DNA of 58,482 bases from positions 1 through 58,482 of the forward strand of contig CALKYE010000077.1 in assembly GCA_938003765.1 (NCBI GenBank). The letters run 5' to 3'. The position numbers were made by a program, and so were the translations under genes. The notes beneath the pieces were generated by a model. The model was not told the DNA's origin, did no database searches, and saw nothing but the letters and a program-made list of their open reading frames with translations. This document shows, piece by piece, positions 43,531 through 52,438 of this stretch. How positions within the stretch are numbered: the stretch's first letter is position 1; every line of letters begins with the position of its first letter. This DNA is from an uncultured Planctomycetia bacterium. Its GTDB lineage: Bacteria; Planctomycetota; UBA1135; GCA-002686595.

Positions 43531-45603
43531 CTAGCGCTCCAGCGAGCCTTCCATGCGCTCGACGCACTGGCCGTCGACGAGCGCGTCCAGGCGCCACATG
43601 AGCGGACCGGCGGCTTCGGCGCGCAGGCGCTCAGTCAACTCGCCGACGGCCTCGAAGCGCAGTTCGCTGTCGCTCTCGACGCCTGGAGCGAGCTCGTACG
43701 AGCGCAGTCGCTCGAGGTCGATCAAGCGCAGGGTCCAGGCGCGGGGCAGCGCGCCAGCCGGCGCGGGCGCGAGGCGCGCGAAGCTCCAGCGACCTTGATC
43801 GATGCGCGGTTCGCGCGCGAGCGCCGGCGCAGGCAGACGCGGGGCGAGTCGCGCACTGTCGATGCGGCTCCAGCCCGACTCCGACCAGATCAGGCGCACT
43901 TCGTCGCTCGCGAGCCACTCGAGGTTGCGCTCGAGGTCGAAACTGGCCTGCGGAGTCGCGCCCAGTTCGCTGAAGACCCCGGCGCAGCGGCCCTCGCTCT
44001 CGCTCTCGCCCGCGCGCGCCAGAGTGCGCCACGCCATGGCGAGCGGACGCGCGCTCTCGAGCGGATCCTCGAAGCTGACCAGCAACGCGCCCGCGCTCAG
44101 CGGGTCCACCTCGAGACCAGGCGAGCGTCCCTCGCGCACCCAGCTGACCTCGCTGAACGGCGCCGCGGCCGGCCGCAAGCGCGCTGAGCGCCACTCCCTC
44201 TCGCCCTGCTTGTCGACCACCGGTCGCAGCCAGACGGCGCCGGCAGCGCGCTGCGCGTGAGCCGCAGGCATGCGCAGCCATACGGAGAACGCGTCGACGT
44301 CCGCGCAGCGCCACGGCGCGCCCTCGAAGGCCCCCACGCCGAACGCGCTCGCGGGGGCATCGACGACGATGACCTCCTGGTCGATCGAAGCGAGCGCTGA
44401 GCGGGCGGCCGCGACCTCGCGCGCGGCGCGCGAGTACGCCAACGCGTCGAGGTGCGACACCAGCGCGAACAACACCCCCACCAACGCGGGCAGAGCTACG
44501 CGCGACGCTCCCGAGCGCGAAGTGATCGCGAGCGCGCTCGCGCTCGACGCCACGGCGGCCGCTGGAAGCAGCGTGTCCGCCAGCGACCAGTCGAGCGGAT
44601 GGACGCGCGCGCGCGCGGCGAGGAACTCGGTGGAGACCAGCGCGATTGCGACGGCCGCCAGGATCCAGCCCCACAGACGCGGAGCGGCGCGCGCGGCGCC
44701 GAGCATGGGGTGCAGCGTCGCCAGCGCGGCGAGACCGGCCAGCACGAAGCCCGATCCGGGCGCGACGTGCGCGTTCACCGCGACCCACAGCATGCCCAGC
44801 CGCTCGACCATGGTCGCAGCGGTCGCGAACGGCGAGCCGAGCGAGGCGAAGGCCGCGCTCAACTCGGGCGGCACGATCGCGCCGTCGGCTGCGAGCGCGC
44901 GCACGACGGAGTCCACCGAGACGCACAGCGCGGCGACGAGGAACGAACTCGCTGCGGCGCGCGCTTTGGCCACTGCGGGGCGGCGGCGCGCCGACGAGGC
45001 GTATTCGGCGCCGGCGAGCCACAGCGGAAGCGCGAACGCGACGCCGTGGCACAGCCCGGCGAGAGTCGCGAGCGCGGCGGCCCAGCCGAGCGCGCGCGGG
45101 TCGCGCTGTTGGCGCGCGCGCAGGAAGCACCACAGGCAGGCGAACGCGAACACCAGCGCCCACAGCAGCGCTCCGGCGCGCACTGAAGCCAGAGCCGCGA
45201 CGGACAGCGGGTGCAGCGCGAAGAGCAGAGCGGCGGCCCAGCCCGCGGCCCGCGCGAGTTCAGCGCCGATCCAGGGCTCGCCGAGGCGCCGCATGAAGCG
45301 TCCTAGCAGCCAGGCCGCCGCGAGGAGCAACGCGACGTGGTGAACGCGCCACAGCACGAGTTCACTCGCGGCCGAGGCGCCGTCGAGCGCGCGCGCGAAC
45401 GCCGCGCCGGCGAGCGCCGCGAGCGCGTGCGTGTGGGACGGATCGAAGCGCGCGGCGTCGGCCAGCGAGTCGACCCGCCGCAGCGCCTGCGCCGCGCCGA
45501 GTTCCTCGCCGCGCAGGCTGTGCGCGAACAAGGGGCTCCACGCCCAGGCCGCCGCCAGCGCGAAACAGAGCGCGACGAGGGCGCGGCGAACGAGAGCGGG
45601 CAT
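43531..45603 (-). CDS. Polytopic membrane protein with exported C-terminal domain
   Basis: This is a 690-residue protein starting at ATG 45603, with a -10-like TACAAT 10 nt upstream. The first about 420 residues contain roughly ten hydrophobic segments, Ala/Leu-rich, in the manner of GT-C glycosyltransferases or TMTC-like proteins. An aspartate/arginine loop lies after the first segment (Arg-Val-Asp-Ser-Leu-Ala-Asp-Ala-Ala-Arg-Phe-Asp). The C-terminal 270 residues are soluble and mixed. The family is not certain. It is divergent from the AftB-like gene, from which it is separated by 157 nt, so the two may share an envelope function. Confidence 0.6.
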   Translation of the reverse strand: MPALVRRALVALCFALAAAWAWSPLFAHSLRGEELGAAQALRRVDSLADAARFDPSHTHALAALAGAAFARALDGASAASELVLWRVHHVALLLAAAWLLGRFMRRLGEPWIGAELARAAGWAAALLFALHPLSVAALASVRAGALLWALVFAFACLWCFLRARQQRDPRALGWAAALATLAGLCHGVAFALPLWLAGAEYASSARRRPAVAKARAAASSFLVAALCVSVDSVVRALAADGAIVPPELSAAFASLGSPFATAATMVERLGMLWVAVNAHVAPGSGFVLAGLAALATLHPMLGAARAAPRLWGWILAAVAIALVSTEFLAARARVHPLDWSLADTLLPAAAVASSASALAITSRSGASRVALPALVGVLFALVSHLDALAYSRAAREVAAARSALASIDQEVIVVDAPASAFGVGAFEGAPWRCADVDAFSVWLRMPAAHAQRAAGAVWLRPVVDKQGEREWRSARLRPAAAPFSEVSWVREGRSPGLEVDPLSAGALLVSFEDPLESARPLAMAWRTLARAGESESEGRCAGVFSELGATPQASFDLERNLEWLASDEVRLIWSESGWSRIDSARLAPRLPAPALAREPRIDQGRWSFARLAPAPAGALPRAWTLRLIDLERLRSYELAPGVESDSELRFEAVGELTERLRAEAAGPLMWRLDALVDGQCVERMEGSLER

Positions 45604-45760
45604 TGGGCGCGGGATTGTAGGCAGCGCAGCGCGCGATGCGACCCGCGCGAGGGCCAGCAGACGCTGGCGACACCGCGACGACGATTGGCGCTGCGCGCGC
45701 GCAGCCGTCGTCCGACGGCCGTTTGCGCGAGCGAAACGGCGCCGTAGGCTCCACTCGGAC

Positions 45761-47389
45761 ATGCACGCCAGCGCCCCTGAAGTCCCGCGACGGGCCCCGG
45801 CCGCTGCGCTGGCGGCGACCGCGCTCCCGGCGCTCGCGCTCACGCTCGCGGCCGCGTGGCGCTTCGACTTCCTGGTCGACGACGCGTTCATCTCGTTCCG
45901 CTACGCGCGCCACCTCGCGCAGGGCCACGGGCTGGTGTGGAACCTGGGCGAGTCGCCGCCGGTCGAGGGCTTCTCGAACTACCTGTGGGTGCTCCTGTGC
46001 GCCGCATTCGATCGGCTGGGAGCTGCGCCGATGGTCGCGAGCCGGCTCGTGAGCGCCGCCAGCGCGCTCGCCCTCACTTGGCTCGTCGCCCGCTCGATCG
46101 CAGCGCCAACCGCGACGTCGAAGCCTGCGCAACTTTGGAGCGCTCTCATGTTCGCGGCGCTGCCCCCGATCGGCGTGTGGGCCACGGGCGGCCTCGAGAC
46201 CATGAGCTTCGCGCTGTGCGTGTTCGCCTGCTTCGACGCGCTCACGCGACCGGGCGGCGAACGAACCGCAAGTGTGAGAGCGAGCCTGTGGGCTGCTGCA
46301 GCCGTGCTCCTGCGCGCCGATGGGTTCGTGTGGATCGCCATCGCGCTCGCCGCGGCGGCGTTCGCACAGATTCGCGCTGGAGCGGCGAGCGGCGAGCGAG
46401 CGCGCGCGCTGCGCCCCGTGCTGATCACCGCGTTCGTCGCGGCCGCCGTGTGCGCGTCGTACGTGCTGTGGCGCCATTCGTACTTCGGCGAGTGGGGTCC
46501 CAACACCGCGCGAGTGAAGGTCCATCTCGGCCTGATCGCGCTCGAGCGCGGCGCGAAGTACGTCGCGAGCCTGGGGCTCGCGGTCCTGTCGATCCCGCTC
46601 GCGCTCGGCGGCGCGGTGTGGGTGGCGCGACGCGACGCGACGGGCCTCGCACTTCCGGCGCTCCTCGCGGTCGCGCTGGCGAGCGCCTACGTCGCACTCG
46701 TCGGCGGCGACTGGATGATGATGCACCGGATGCTCGTGCCTGCGCTGCCGTTCGTGGCGCTCGCCGCGGCGGCGTGGCTCTCAGCGCTCAGCTCACGCGC
46801 TGCGGCGCACTCCGCGGGCGCGACCCTCGTGCTGCTGGGCCTCGCGCCAGGCTTCGACCTCCACCTCGCTCCGCGCGCGCTGCGCGAGGCGAGCCACTTC
46901 CGCTGGGGCCAGGAGTACCGCAGCGAGTACGAGGTCTGGCGCAAGGGCGTGGTCGACATCGCCGAGTGGATCGACATCGGTCGCGCGCTCGCGCTGCACA
47001 CGCTCCCCGGCGAGTCGATGGTGCTCGGCAACATCGGCGCCTTCGGCTACTTCCCGGAGAACCTCGTGGTCTACGACACCCACGGGCTGACCAACAAGGC
47101 GCCGCTGCAGCCCGCGAGCAAAGATGGCCGCGGGATGCCGGGTCACGACTTCAAGGTCGACATGGGCGCGTTCGCTGCGCTGTCGCCGACATACCTCAAC
47201 GCGCGCATCGTTCCGCGCTCCGATCCGTTTGGCGGCATTCCCGGCAATTGGCGCGAGACGGGCCCGGACGGCAAGGTCCAACCGAACGCGCAGGCGCGCG
47301 AGCGCTTCGAGTTCCTGCTGCGCGAGTTGGATCCCGCGCAGGGCTTCGCGTCGGATTCGACGCTGCTGCTCATCAAGCACCGCCGCTGA
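45761..47389 (+). CDS. AftB-like GT-C glycosyltransferase (probable arabinofuranosyltransferase family)
   Basis: This is a 542-residue membrane enzyme. The GT-C catalytic signature Asp-Asp-Ala-Phe-Ile-Ser-Phe-Arg-Tyr lies in the first exported loop, followed by Gly-Leu-Val-Trp-Asn-Leu-Gly-Glu and Val-Glu-Gly-Phe-Ser-Asn. Later motifs Ala-Thr-Gly-Gly-Leu-Glu-Thr, Tyr-Phe-Gly-Glu-Trp-Gly-Pro-Asn-Thr-Ala and Gly-Gly-Asp-Trp-Met-Met-Met-His-Arg have counterparts, in the same order, in mycobacterial AftB. So does the C-terminal Asp-Thr-His-Gly-Leu-Thr-Asn. AftB transfers arabinofuranose from a polyprenyl-phosphate donor. The donor-making DprE1/DprE2 pair is at 5978-8358. The sugar specificity remains inference. 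Confidence 0.78.
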   Translation: MHASAPEVPRRAPAAALAATALPALALTLAAAWRFDFLVDDAFISFRYARHLAQGHGLVWNLGESPPVEGFSNYLWVLLCAAFDRLGAAPMVASRLVSAASALALTWLVARSIAAPTATSKPAQLWSALMFAALPPIGVWATGGLETMSFALCVFACFDALTRPGGERTASVRASLWAAAAVLLRADGFVWIAIALAAAAFAQIRAGAASGERARALRPVLITAFVAAAVCASYVLWRHSYFGEWGPNTARVKVHLGLIALERGAKYVASLGLAVLSIPLALGGAVWVARRDATGLALPALLAVALASAYVALVGGDWMMMHRMLVPALPFVALAAAAWLSALSSRAAAHSAGATLVLLGLAPGFDLHLAPRALREASHFRWGQEYRSEYEVWRKGVVDIAEWIDIGRALALHTLPGESMVLGNIGAFGYFPENLVVYDTHGLTNKAPLQPASKDGRGMPGHDFKVDMGAFAALSPTYLNARIVPRSDPFGGIPGNWRETGPDGKVQPNAQARERFEFLLRELDPAQGFASDSTLLLIKHRR

Positions 47390-47407
47390 GCGGCGCGCGC
47401 GGATCGC

Positions 47408-49165
47408 TCAACGCCGTTCGATCACGTAGAGGTGATCGATCGAGAAGCGCGACTGCGAGTCGAACACCCTCAGGTAGTAGGTCGCCGTGGTCGGCGAGAT
47501 GAACGCGATGGCGACGGCGGGCTCGAACTCGGCGATGCCCTCGGTGGTGCAGAACTGGACGTCGGTGGTGCTGTGGTAGAGCTCGGTGGGAAGCGGCGCG
47601 TCGTCCTGCAGGATCAGGTAGGGCGCGACCGACGAACCCCACGTGCTGCGCTCGCCCGAGCCGCCGTTCACCGCCCAGCCGCCGTAGCACTGGAGCACGA
47701 CCAGCTTGCCGGCCTCGGCGTCGACGCGGAACCAGTCGCGGTCGGCGTCGCTCAGTTCGCCCGCGAAGCGCTGGCCAGCGGCGAGCGCGGGCGCTTGCGC
47801 CGGCGCGTCGTTGGGCTCGGTCTCGAACGTCGCCGAGCGCAGCACGCGCGCGCGGAAGCGGTAGCTCGAGGCGCTGCCGTCGTGCGTCATGTGAACGTAG
47901 TGCGCGCCGCTCGCGCCGACGACCGCGCTGAGCTTGCGGCCGCTCCACGCGCCGCCGGCCTGCAACGCGGTGACGCCGTCGGGCCGCACGAGTCCAGGCA
48001 CGGCGACGCCGACCAGATCATCGGCGTTGGAGCCATCGAGCAGCTGCAACTCGAACATGTCGCCCGCGCTGAGCACGACGCTGAACCAGTCCTCGTCGCC
48101 GGGCGCGACCGCGCCTTCGATCCACGCGCCGAGCGCGATGGGCTGCGCTTGAGCAGGCGCGTCGTTGGTCTCGATCTCGAGCGTCGGCGCGCTCAGCGGC
48201 TGGCGTGCGTGAACGAGCATGTACTCGCCCGACGTGGCGCCGCGCGCCTGCGAGACTTCGAGGTAGTAGGTCCCCGGCGCGCTGAAGGAGTGCTCGAGCC
48301 GCGGGTCGGCGAAGTGCACGTTGTCCGAGCTGGAGAGCTCCGTGACACCGTCGCTGGCGAGCAGGCGCAGCGCCATGTCGAGGTAGTCGCCCGCGCCGCC
48401 GAGCATGCCGCCGCGTTCGGCGTGGAGGTCGAAGCTCGCCAGCGTCGGCGCCGCGACCTGGAACGAGAACACATCGACATCGCCGCTCGACTGTGCGCCG
48501 AACAACGCGCCGGCCTGGAGCGCCTGCGCGGTCGCGGGAGTGTCGTTCACTCCGCTCACGCCGGCGTTCTCGACCTCGCGCTGAGCCGTCCCGAAGCTCG
48601 CCTTGCGCGCGCGGAGGATGTAGCCGCCGCCGGAAGGTGTCCCTGCGATCGGCTGGATGCGGACGAAGTACGAGCCGTCGGCCGGCGCGCGCAGGAACGA
48701 GAAGTCGAAGTCCTGCGGCTTGTGCTCGAAGCTCGGCGCGCCAGGCGCAGCGCCGGGCTGATAGTCGTGCGTGCGCCAGACCGTGGTCGCGTCCGGCATG
48801 TACACGTCGATGCGCGGGACGGAGGCGACCGAGGGTGAGTTCCCGTCGTCCCAGGTCAGTTGATCCGCGCGCACGGCGAAGACCTCGAGCTGCACCAGTT
48901 CGTCGCGCGCCAGCTCCAGGCGCCACCAGTCGACGTCACCGGCTTGCGCGAGCGAGCCCTGCCCGGGTTGGCCCACGAGCAGTTCGACGGCGCCGGAGGA
49001 AGTGTCGTTGGGCTCGGCCTCGAGCACGACGGACTCGGGCGAGCCGCCGCTAGATCCGCCGCCGCCACCGCCGCCGCAGGCGCCGAGCAGTCCCAACCCG
49101 AGGGCCGTCGCGAAGCAGGCGGACGCGCCCCGCGCAGCGTGGAGAGCAAAGGAGGGATGAGACAT
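47408..49165 (-). CDS. Lipoprotein with repeated pre-peptidase C-terminal (PPC) domains
   Basis: This is a 585-residue protein from ATG 49165. The signal ends in the lipobox Leu-Leu-Gly-Ala-Cys, followed by a Gly/Ser linker typical of surface lipoproteins. Three or four PPC-like beta domains follow. Each opens with a Glu-x-Glu/Asn-Pro/Asn-Asp signature (Glu-Ala-Glu-Pro-Asn-Asp-Thr; Glu-Ile-Glu-Thr-Asn-Asp-Ala; Glu-Thr-Glu-Pro-Asn-Asp-Ala). Each also has a Gly-Asp-x-Asp-Trp-(Trp/Phe) core. No protease domain is present. The role is probably binding at the cell surface. Confidence 0.8.
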   Translation of the reverse strand: MSHPSFALHAARGASACFATALGLGLLGACGGGGGGGSSGGSPESVVLEAEPNDTSSGAVELLVGQPGQGSLAQAGDVDWWRLELARDELVQLEVFAVRADQLTWDDGNSPSVASVPRIDVYMPDATTVWRTHDYQPGAAPGAPSFEHKPQDFDFSFLRAPADGSYFVRIQPIAGTPSGGGYILRARKASFGTAQREVENAGVSGVNDTPATAQALQAGALFGAQSSGDVDVFSFQVAAPTLASFDLHAERGGMLGGAGDYLDMALRLLASDGVTELSSSDNVHFADPRLEHSFSAPGTYYLEVSQARGATSGEYMLVHARQPLSAPTLEIETNDAPAQAQPIALGAWIEGAVAPGDEDWFSVVLSAGDMFELQLLDGSNADDLVGVAVPGLVRPDGVTALQAGGAWSGRKLSAVVGASGAHYVHMTHDGSASSYRFRARVLRSATFETEPNDAPAQAPALAAGQRFAGELSDADRDWFRVDAEAGKLVVLQCYGGWAVNGGSGERSTWGSSVAPYLILQDDAPLPTELYHSTTDVQFCTTEGIAEFEPAVAIAFISPTTATYYLRVFDSQSRFSIDHLYVIERR

Positions 49166-49475
49166 GAGTTGAGTGGCCCACGCGGACGGGCGCGTCCAGC
49201 CCACGCGTCCCCCCGCACTACGGCTCTTCATAGAATGCTTCAAACGCGGCTTCAGCGATACCTACCCTTTGTCCCTTTGTCGGATTGCGCTGGAGCGGAG
49301 CTGCACCGCTCACGTCCGAGGTCTCGCAAGCTCTGCTGCAGGCGCGCTCCGGCCACTCCTCGGCGCCGCGCAGGCGCGACAGAGGCATGAAAACCCGGTC
49401 ACGTAGCCAGCGCGCTGGAGAGCGACGCGAGCCCCGCCATGCGCGCCCCCGCCGCTCCGAGGAGCCGCGCTGCGC
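49166..49475. other. Non-coding interval upstream of the PPC lipoprotein gene
   Basis: It is less GC-rich than its surroundings around 49225-49290 and contains a tandem CCCTTTGT duplication near 49264-49279. It probably holds the minus-strand promoter of the lipoprotein gene, for example TTGAAG and TAGTGC at 17-bp spacing. No gene is seen. Confidence 0.4.
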
Positions 49476-49505
49476 TTGGCGCACTCATGGCGCGTGCGGT
49501 ACATA
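49476..49505 (+). promoter_or_regulatory. Promoter of the DUF4863-like gene
   Basis: TTGGCG (49476-49481) and TACATA (49500-49505) are 18 bp apart. The -10 ends 7 nt before the ATG, predicting a leaderless mRNA. Confidence 0.55.
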
Positions 49506-49512
49506 GCGCGGG

Positions 49513-49977
49513 ATGAGCACAACCCTCGACGTCTTCGCACCCCTGCTCGCCGCGGCCGACGGAATCGCAGCGAGCGACCCGCACGCCGCCGTGCTCGCCC
49601 TCACCGAGCGCTTCGATCCGCGCAGCGCGCAGGCGCAGGAGCTCAACGCGCGCTTGCGCCAACTCCTCGACGCGGGGGAGATCGCGCAACGCGGAGCTCC
49701 GCCGGTGAAGTACGGCCGCGTGGCGAAGGCCGGCCCGCAGACGCGCGAGTTCTCGATCGACGTGGTCGACATGAACGGCGCCGGTCCGCGGCACCGCCAC
49801 CCGCGCGGTGAATTCAACTACTGCGTCGCGCTCGAGGGCGCGCCGACCTTCATGGGGCAGGCGCCGGGCTGGGTGGTCGAACCTCCGGGATCGGAGCACG
49901 TGCCCACGGTCGCCGGTGGTCGGATGTTGATCGTTTACTTGCTGCCGCAAGGGGAGATCGAGTTCCTCGGCGGCTGA
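49513..49977 (+). CDS. Cupin-like DUF4863/PnbB-type protein
   Basis: This is a 154-residue cytoplasmic protein. A helical N-terminal half (1-70) precedes a small beta-rich half with His-Arg-His-Pro-Arg-Gly-Glu-Phe-Asn, then Pro-Pro-Gly-Ser-Glu-His-Val-Pro and Leu-Leu-Pro-Gln-Gly. This pattern resembles the DUF4863 family, which includes 4-hydroxylaminobenzoate lyases. Whether this one acts on aromatic hydroxylamines is unknown. It stands in front of efp but has its own promoter, and efp has another one between them. Confidence 0.6.
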   Translation: MSTTLDVFAPLLAAADGIAASDPHAAVLALTERFDPRSAQAQELNARLRQLLDAGEIAQRGAPPVKYGRVAKAGPQTREFSIDVVDMNGAGPRHRHPRGEFNYCVALEGAPTFMGQAPGWVVEPPGSEHVPTVAGGRMLIVYLLPQGEIEFLGG

Positions 49978-49996
49978 GCGAGCGCGGCGCGCCCGC

Positions 49997-50002
49997 TATA
50001 CT
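49997..50002 (+). promoter_or_regulatory. efp -10 element TATACT
   Basis: A five-of-six match to TATAAT gives efp a leader of about 50 nt carrying the Shine-Dalgarno AAGGAG (50046-50051), 8 nt before the ATG. The -35 is weak. Confidence 0.55.
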
Positions 50003-50059
50003 TTTCGCCCTTTCAGTCCGCCCCCACGAAGCGCAGCCGACACCCAAGGAGCCCCCCCC

Positions 50060-50602
50060 ATGCAGTTGACCTCACTCGAAATCCGCAAGGGCTACCTGGT
50101 GGACTACCAAGGCCGCATGTGCACCGTCATCGACTGGAGCATCATGCGCAACGACCGGCGGCAGTACGTGTTCGTCACGCTGCGCGACCTGATGTCGGGC
50201 CGCGTCACCGAGCTCAAGGAACACGGCGACACCAAGTTCGACGTGCTCGACAAGGACAACATCGAGCTGTCGCACTCGTACAACGACGGCCTCGAGGAGG
50301 TCTTCTACGACAAGGACGGGGCCGAGTTCCGCTGCCCCGCGGCGGCCGCCAAGGACGCGCTGATGTGGGAGTGCGAGAACTACGTCGGACTGCTCGTGAA
50401 CGGCGTCCTGGTCGCCGTGAGCACGCCGCAGACGGTGATCGGCACGATCGCCGACTGTCCGCCGCCGATGAAGGGCGCCAACGCGAGCTGGAAGGACGCC
50501 ACGCTGACCAACGGGGTCAAGTTGAAGGTCTCCAACCTCGTGAACGTCGGCGACAAGGTGAAGATCAACAGCGAAACGATGGAGTTCCGCGAACGCGCGT
50601 AG
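50060..50602 (+). CDS. efp: Elongation factor P family protein with divergent tip loop
   Basis: This is a 180-residue EF-P, the factor that binds the ribosomal E site and relieves stalling at polyproline. The three OB/KOW domains are recognisable: an N-terminal domain to about 65, a middle domain with Leu-Ser-His-Ser-Tyr-Asn-Asp-Gly, and a C-terminal domain ending Val-Gly-Asp-Lys-Val-Lys-Ile-Asn. The modified-residue loop, usually Pro-Gly-Lys-Gly-Gln, reads Asn-Asp-Arg-Arg-Gln (31-35), so Arg33 sits where the modified Lys should be. It has a strong Shine-Dalgarno. It could be a YeiP/EfpL-like paralogue, but it lacks other EarP-type features that I could check. Confidence 0.85.
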   Translation: MQLTSLEIRKGYLVDYQGRMCTVIDWSIMRNDRRQYVFVTLRDLMSGRVTELKEHGDTKFDVLDKDNIELSHSYNDGLEEVFYDKDGAEFRCPAAAAKDALMWECENYVGLLVNGVLVAVSTPQTVIGTIADCPPPMKGANASWKDATLTNGVKLKVSNLVNVGDKVKINSETMEFRERA

Positions 50603-50735
50603 CCGCGTGTTCGAGCGGGCCTCGGCCGCGCTGAGGAGATGAGCTGAACGCGGCGAGGCGCGGAATCGTTGCGCGCCGCGTGAAGCACGAGTCCGCTGTC
50701 GCGCGCTCGCCCGCGCGCGAGCAGCGCGGCAAGCA

Positions 50736-52331
50736 CTACTCGCGCCGGATGCGGAACACCCGGATGTCGCGCCCGGAGTACTGCACTCCCCGCCCGCGGA
50801 ACTCGCTCACGAGTTCGTGGCGCCGCGCGAACTCCTCATAGCGCTCGGCCGCGCCGGAGAACGTGGGCTCGCGCTCGAGCTTGCCGGCGCCCATCAGCGT
50901 CAGCACGACGTAGTCGCTCTCCGCCTCGATTTCCGCGCGGATGTCCGGCTGCGCGATGCTGCGCACGATGCGGATCTCGAAGTTCGGGTCCGGCCCTTCG
51001 AACGGTCCGCGCTCCTCGCACACGATTCGCGCGCCGCGCGGCACGTGCTCGACGATCCACTCCTTGGCCGGCTGGCGCGAGTCGAGCAGTTCCGACTTGG
51101 CGATGCGCGTCTGCGAGAGCGCCAGCGAACGCGCGCCGATCAGCGCCATCAGCAGCGCCCCCGCCAGCGGCGCCGCCCAGCGCGCCCGCGTCGGTCCCGC
51201 GGCGCGTGCGGTGCGCTCGCTCGCCCACTGCACGAACGCGCCCGCGAACAGCGCGAAGGCCGGCACGGCGGGCAGGAAGTGGCGCAGGAAGTAGACCGGG
51301 TAGAAGCCCAGGAACAGCCAGTTGAACAGCGCGGCGACGGCGGCGATCAGCGCCAGGCGCCAGTCGCGGCGCACCGCCACGACGACGCCGACGCTCGAGG
51401 CGATGAACATCTCGCGCGCCCAGCCGAAGGCCCACATCCGCTCGACGTAGTCGACCCACGTGCGCCCCGAGGGGTTGGTGTGGAGCGGCCAGTACTTCTC
51501 GTAGATGTCGCTCAGGTAGCGCAGGTCGTCGATGAAGCGGCCGAACTCGAGCGCTGCGTACGGAGTGATCGCGAAGAAGGCCAGGACCGCCGCGCATCCG
51601 CCTGCGACGAGCGGAGCGATCCCGCGCGTCGCGCGACGCCACAGCCCCGCGTCGGCGCCCGGCGCGAACAGGTGCGCGACCACCAGCGTCAGGCAAGCGG
51701 AGTACGAGTTGTACTTCGAGCCGACGGCGAGTCCGGCGCACACGCCCGCGAGCAGGTAGTCGCGCCAGCGCCGCCCGTCGGCGTAGACGCGCGCCGAGAA
51801 GAACACGGCCGACACGGTCCACAGGCTCGCCGGCCCGTTGACGTTCGAGATCACGCTCATCCCCGTGAACAGTGGAGACGCCGCGCACAGCGCCGCCGCT
51901 GCGAGGCCCGCCCAAGGTCCGAAGAGGCGCCGCCCGGCCAGCGCGGTGACGAGTTGCGTCGCGAGCGAGAGCGCGAACACGACCAGCCGCCCCACGACGA
52001 AGTGGTCCGGCCCCGGGCGCTCGGGCAGGAACCCCGACTCGCCGCCCATGCCCGCCAGATCGCACACGTAGAAGACCAGCGCCGTCGTGTACGAGGTGAA
52101 CCCGGGGTACAGGAACTCACTGGGACGGAACACGCCGCGCGCCGCCGCGAGCGCGGGATCGATCACGGCCGGCTCGTCCGCGTAGCCGTCGAACGAGTAG
52201 CTGAACCAGGCTGCGCCAGCGCGCGTCGCGGTGAGCGCGAGCACGAGCACGACACTCGTCCACCAGCCGAGGGCGCCGCCCGGGAACGCGCGTGGCGCGA
52301 GCGGCTGGGAATCCGCGACGGGGGGTGTCAT
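50736..52331 (-). CDS. GT-C/PMT-like membrane glycosyltransferase
   Basis: This is a 531-residue membrane protein. The first loop has Phe-Asp-Gly-Tyr-Ala-Asp-Glu-Pro, a typical Asp-Glu GT39-type catalytic motif. About ten to eleven membrane segments extend to residue about 415, followed by a soluble C-terminal part. It should transfer a sugar from a polyprenyl-phosphate donor to an acceptor outside the membrane. The start is ATG 52331; a -10-like TACAAG lies 9 nt upstream. A degenerate 10-bp tandem repeat lies just upstream. Confidence 0.78.
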   Translation of the reverse strand: MTPPVADSQPLAPRAFPGGALGWWTSVVLVLALTATRAGAAWFSYSFDGYADEPAVIDPALAAARGVFRPSEFLYPGFTSYTTALVFYVCDLAGMGGESGFLPERPGPDHFVVGRLVVFALSLATQLVTALAGRRLFGPWAGLAAAALCAASPLFTGMSVISNVNGPASLWTVSAVFFSARVYADGRRWRDYLLAGVCAGLAVGSKYNSYSACLTLVVAHLFAPGADAGLWRRATRGIAPLVAGGCAAVLAFFAITPYAALEFGRFIDDLRYLSDIYEKYWPLHTNPSGRTWVDYVERMWAFGWAREMFIASSVGVVVAVRRDWRLALIAAVAALFNWLFLGFYPVYFLRHFLPAVPAFALFAGAFVQWASERTARAAGPTRARWAAPLAGALLMALIGARSLALSQTRIAKSELLDSRQPAKEWIVEHVPRGARIVCEERGPFEGPDPNFEIRIVRSIAQPDIRAEIEAESDYVVLTLMGAGKLEREPTFSGAAERYEEFARRHELVSEFRGRGVQYSGRDIRVFRIRRE

Positions 52332-52364
52332 CCGCCAGCGCTTGTATCACCGCCGTGCGCGCTG

Positions 52365-52424
52365 CGCCAAGTCGCGCCAAGTCGCGCCCAGTCGGGCCAG
52401 GTCACGCCGTGCCACGCCGTGTCG
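52365..52424. repeat. Six degenerate 10-bp tandem repeats
   Basis: Units follow CGCCaaGTCG. Two perfect copies (52365-52384) are followed by four decaying copies ending at 52424. The repeats lie between the stop of the ygiQ-like gene and the promoter of the GT-C gene, outside any coding region. Confidence 0.6.
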
Positions 52425-52438
52425 CGCGGGCCGCAGCG

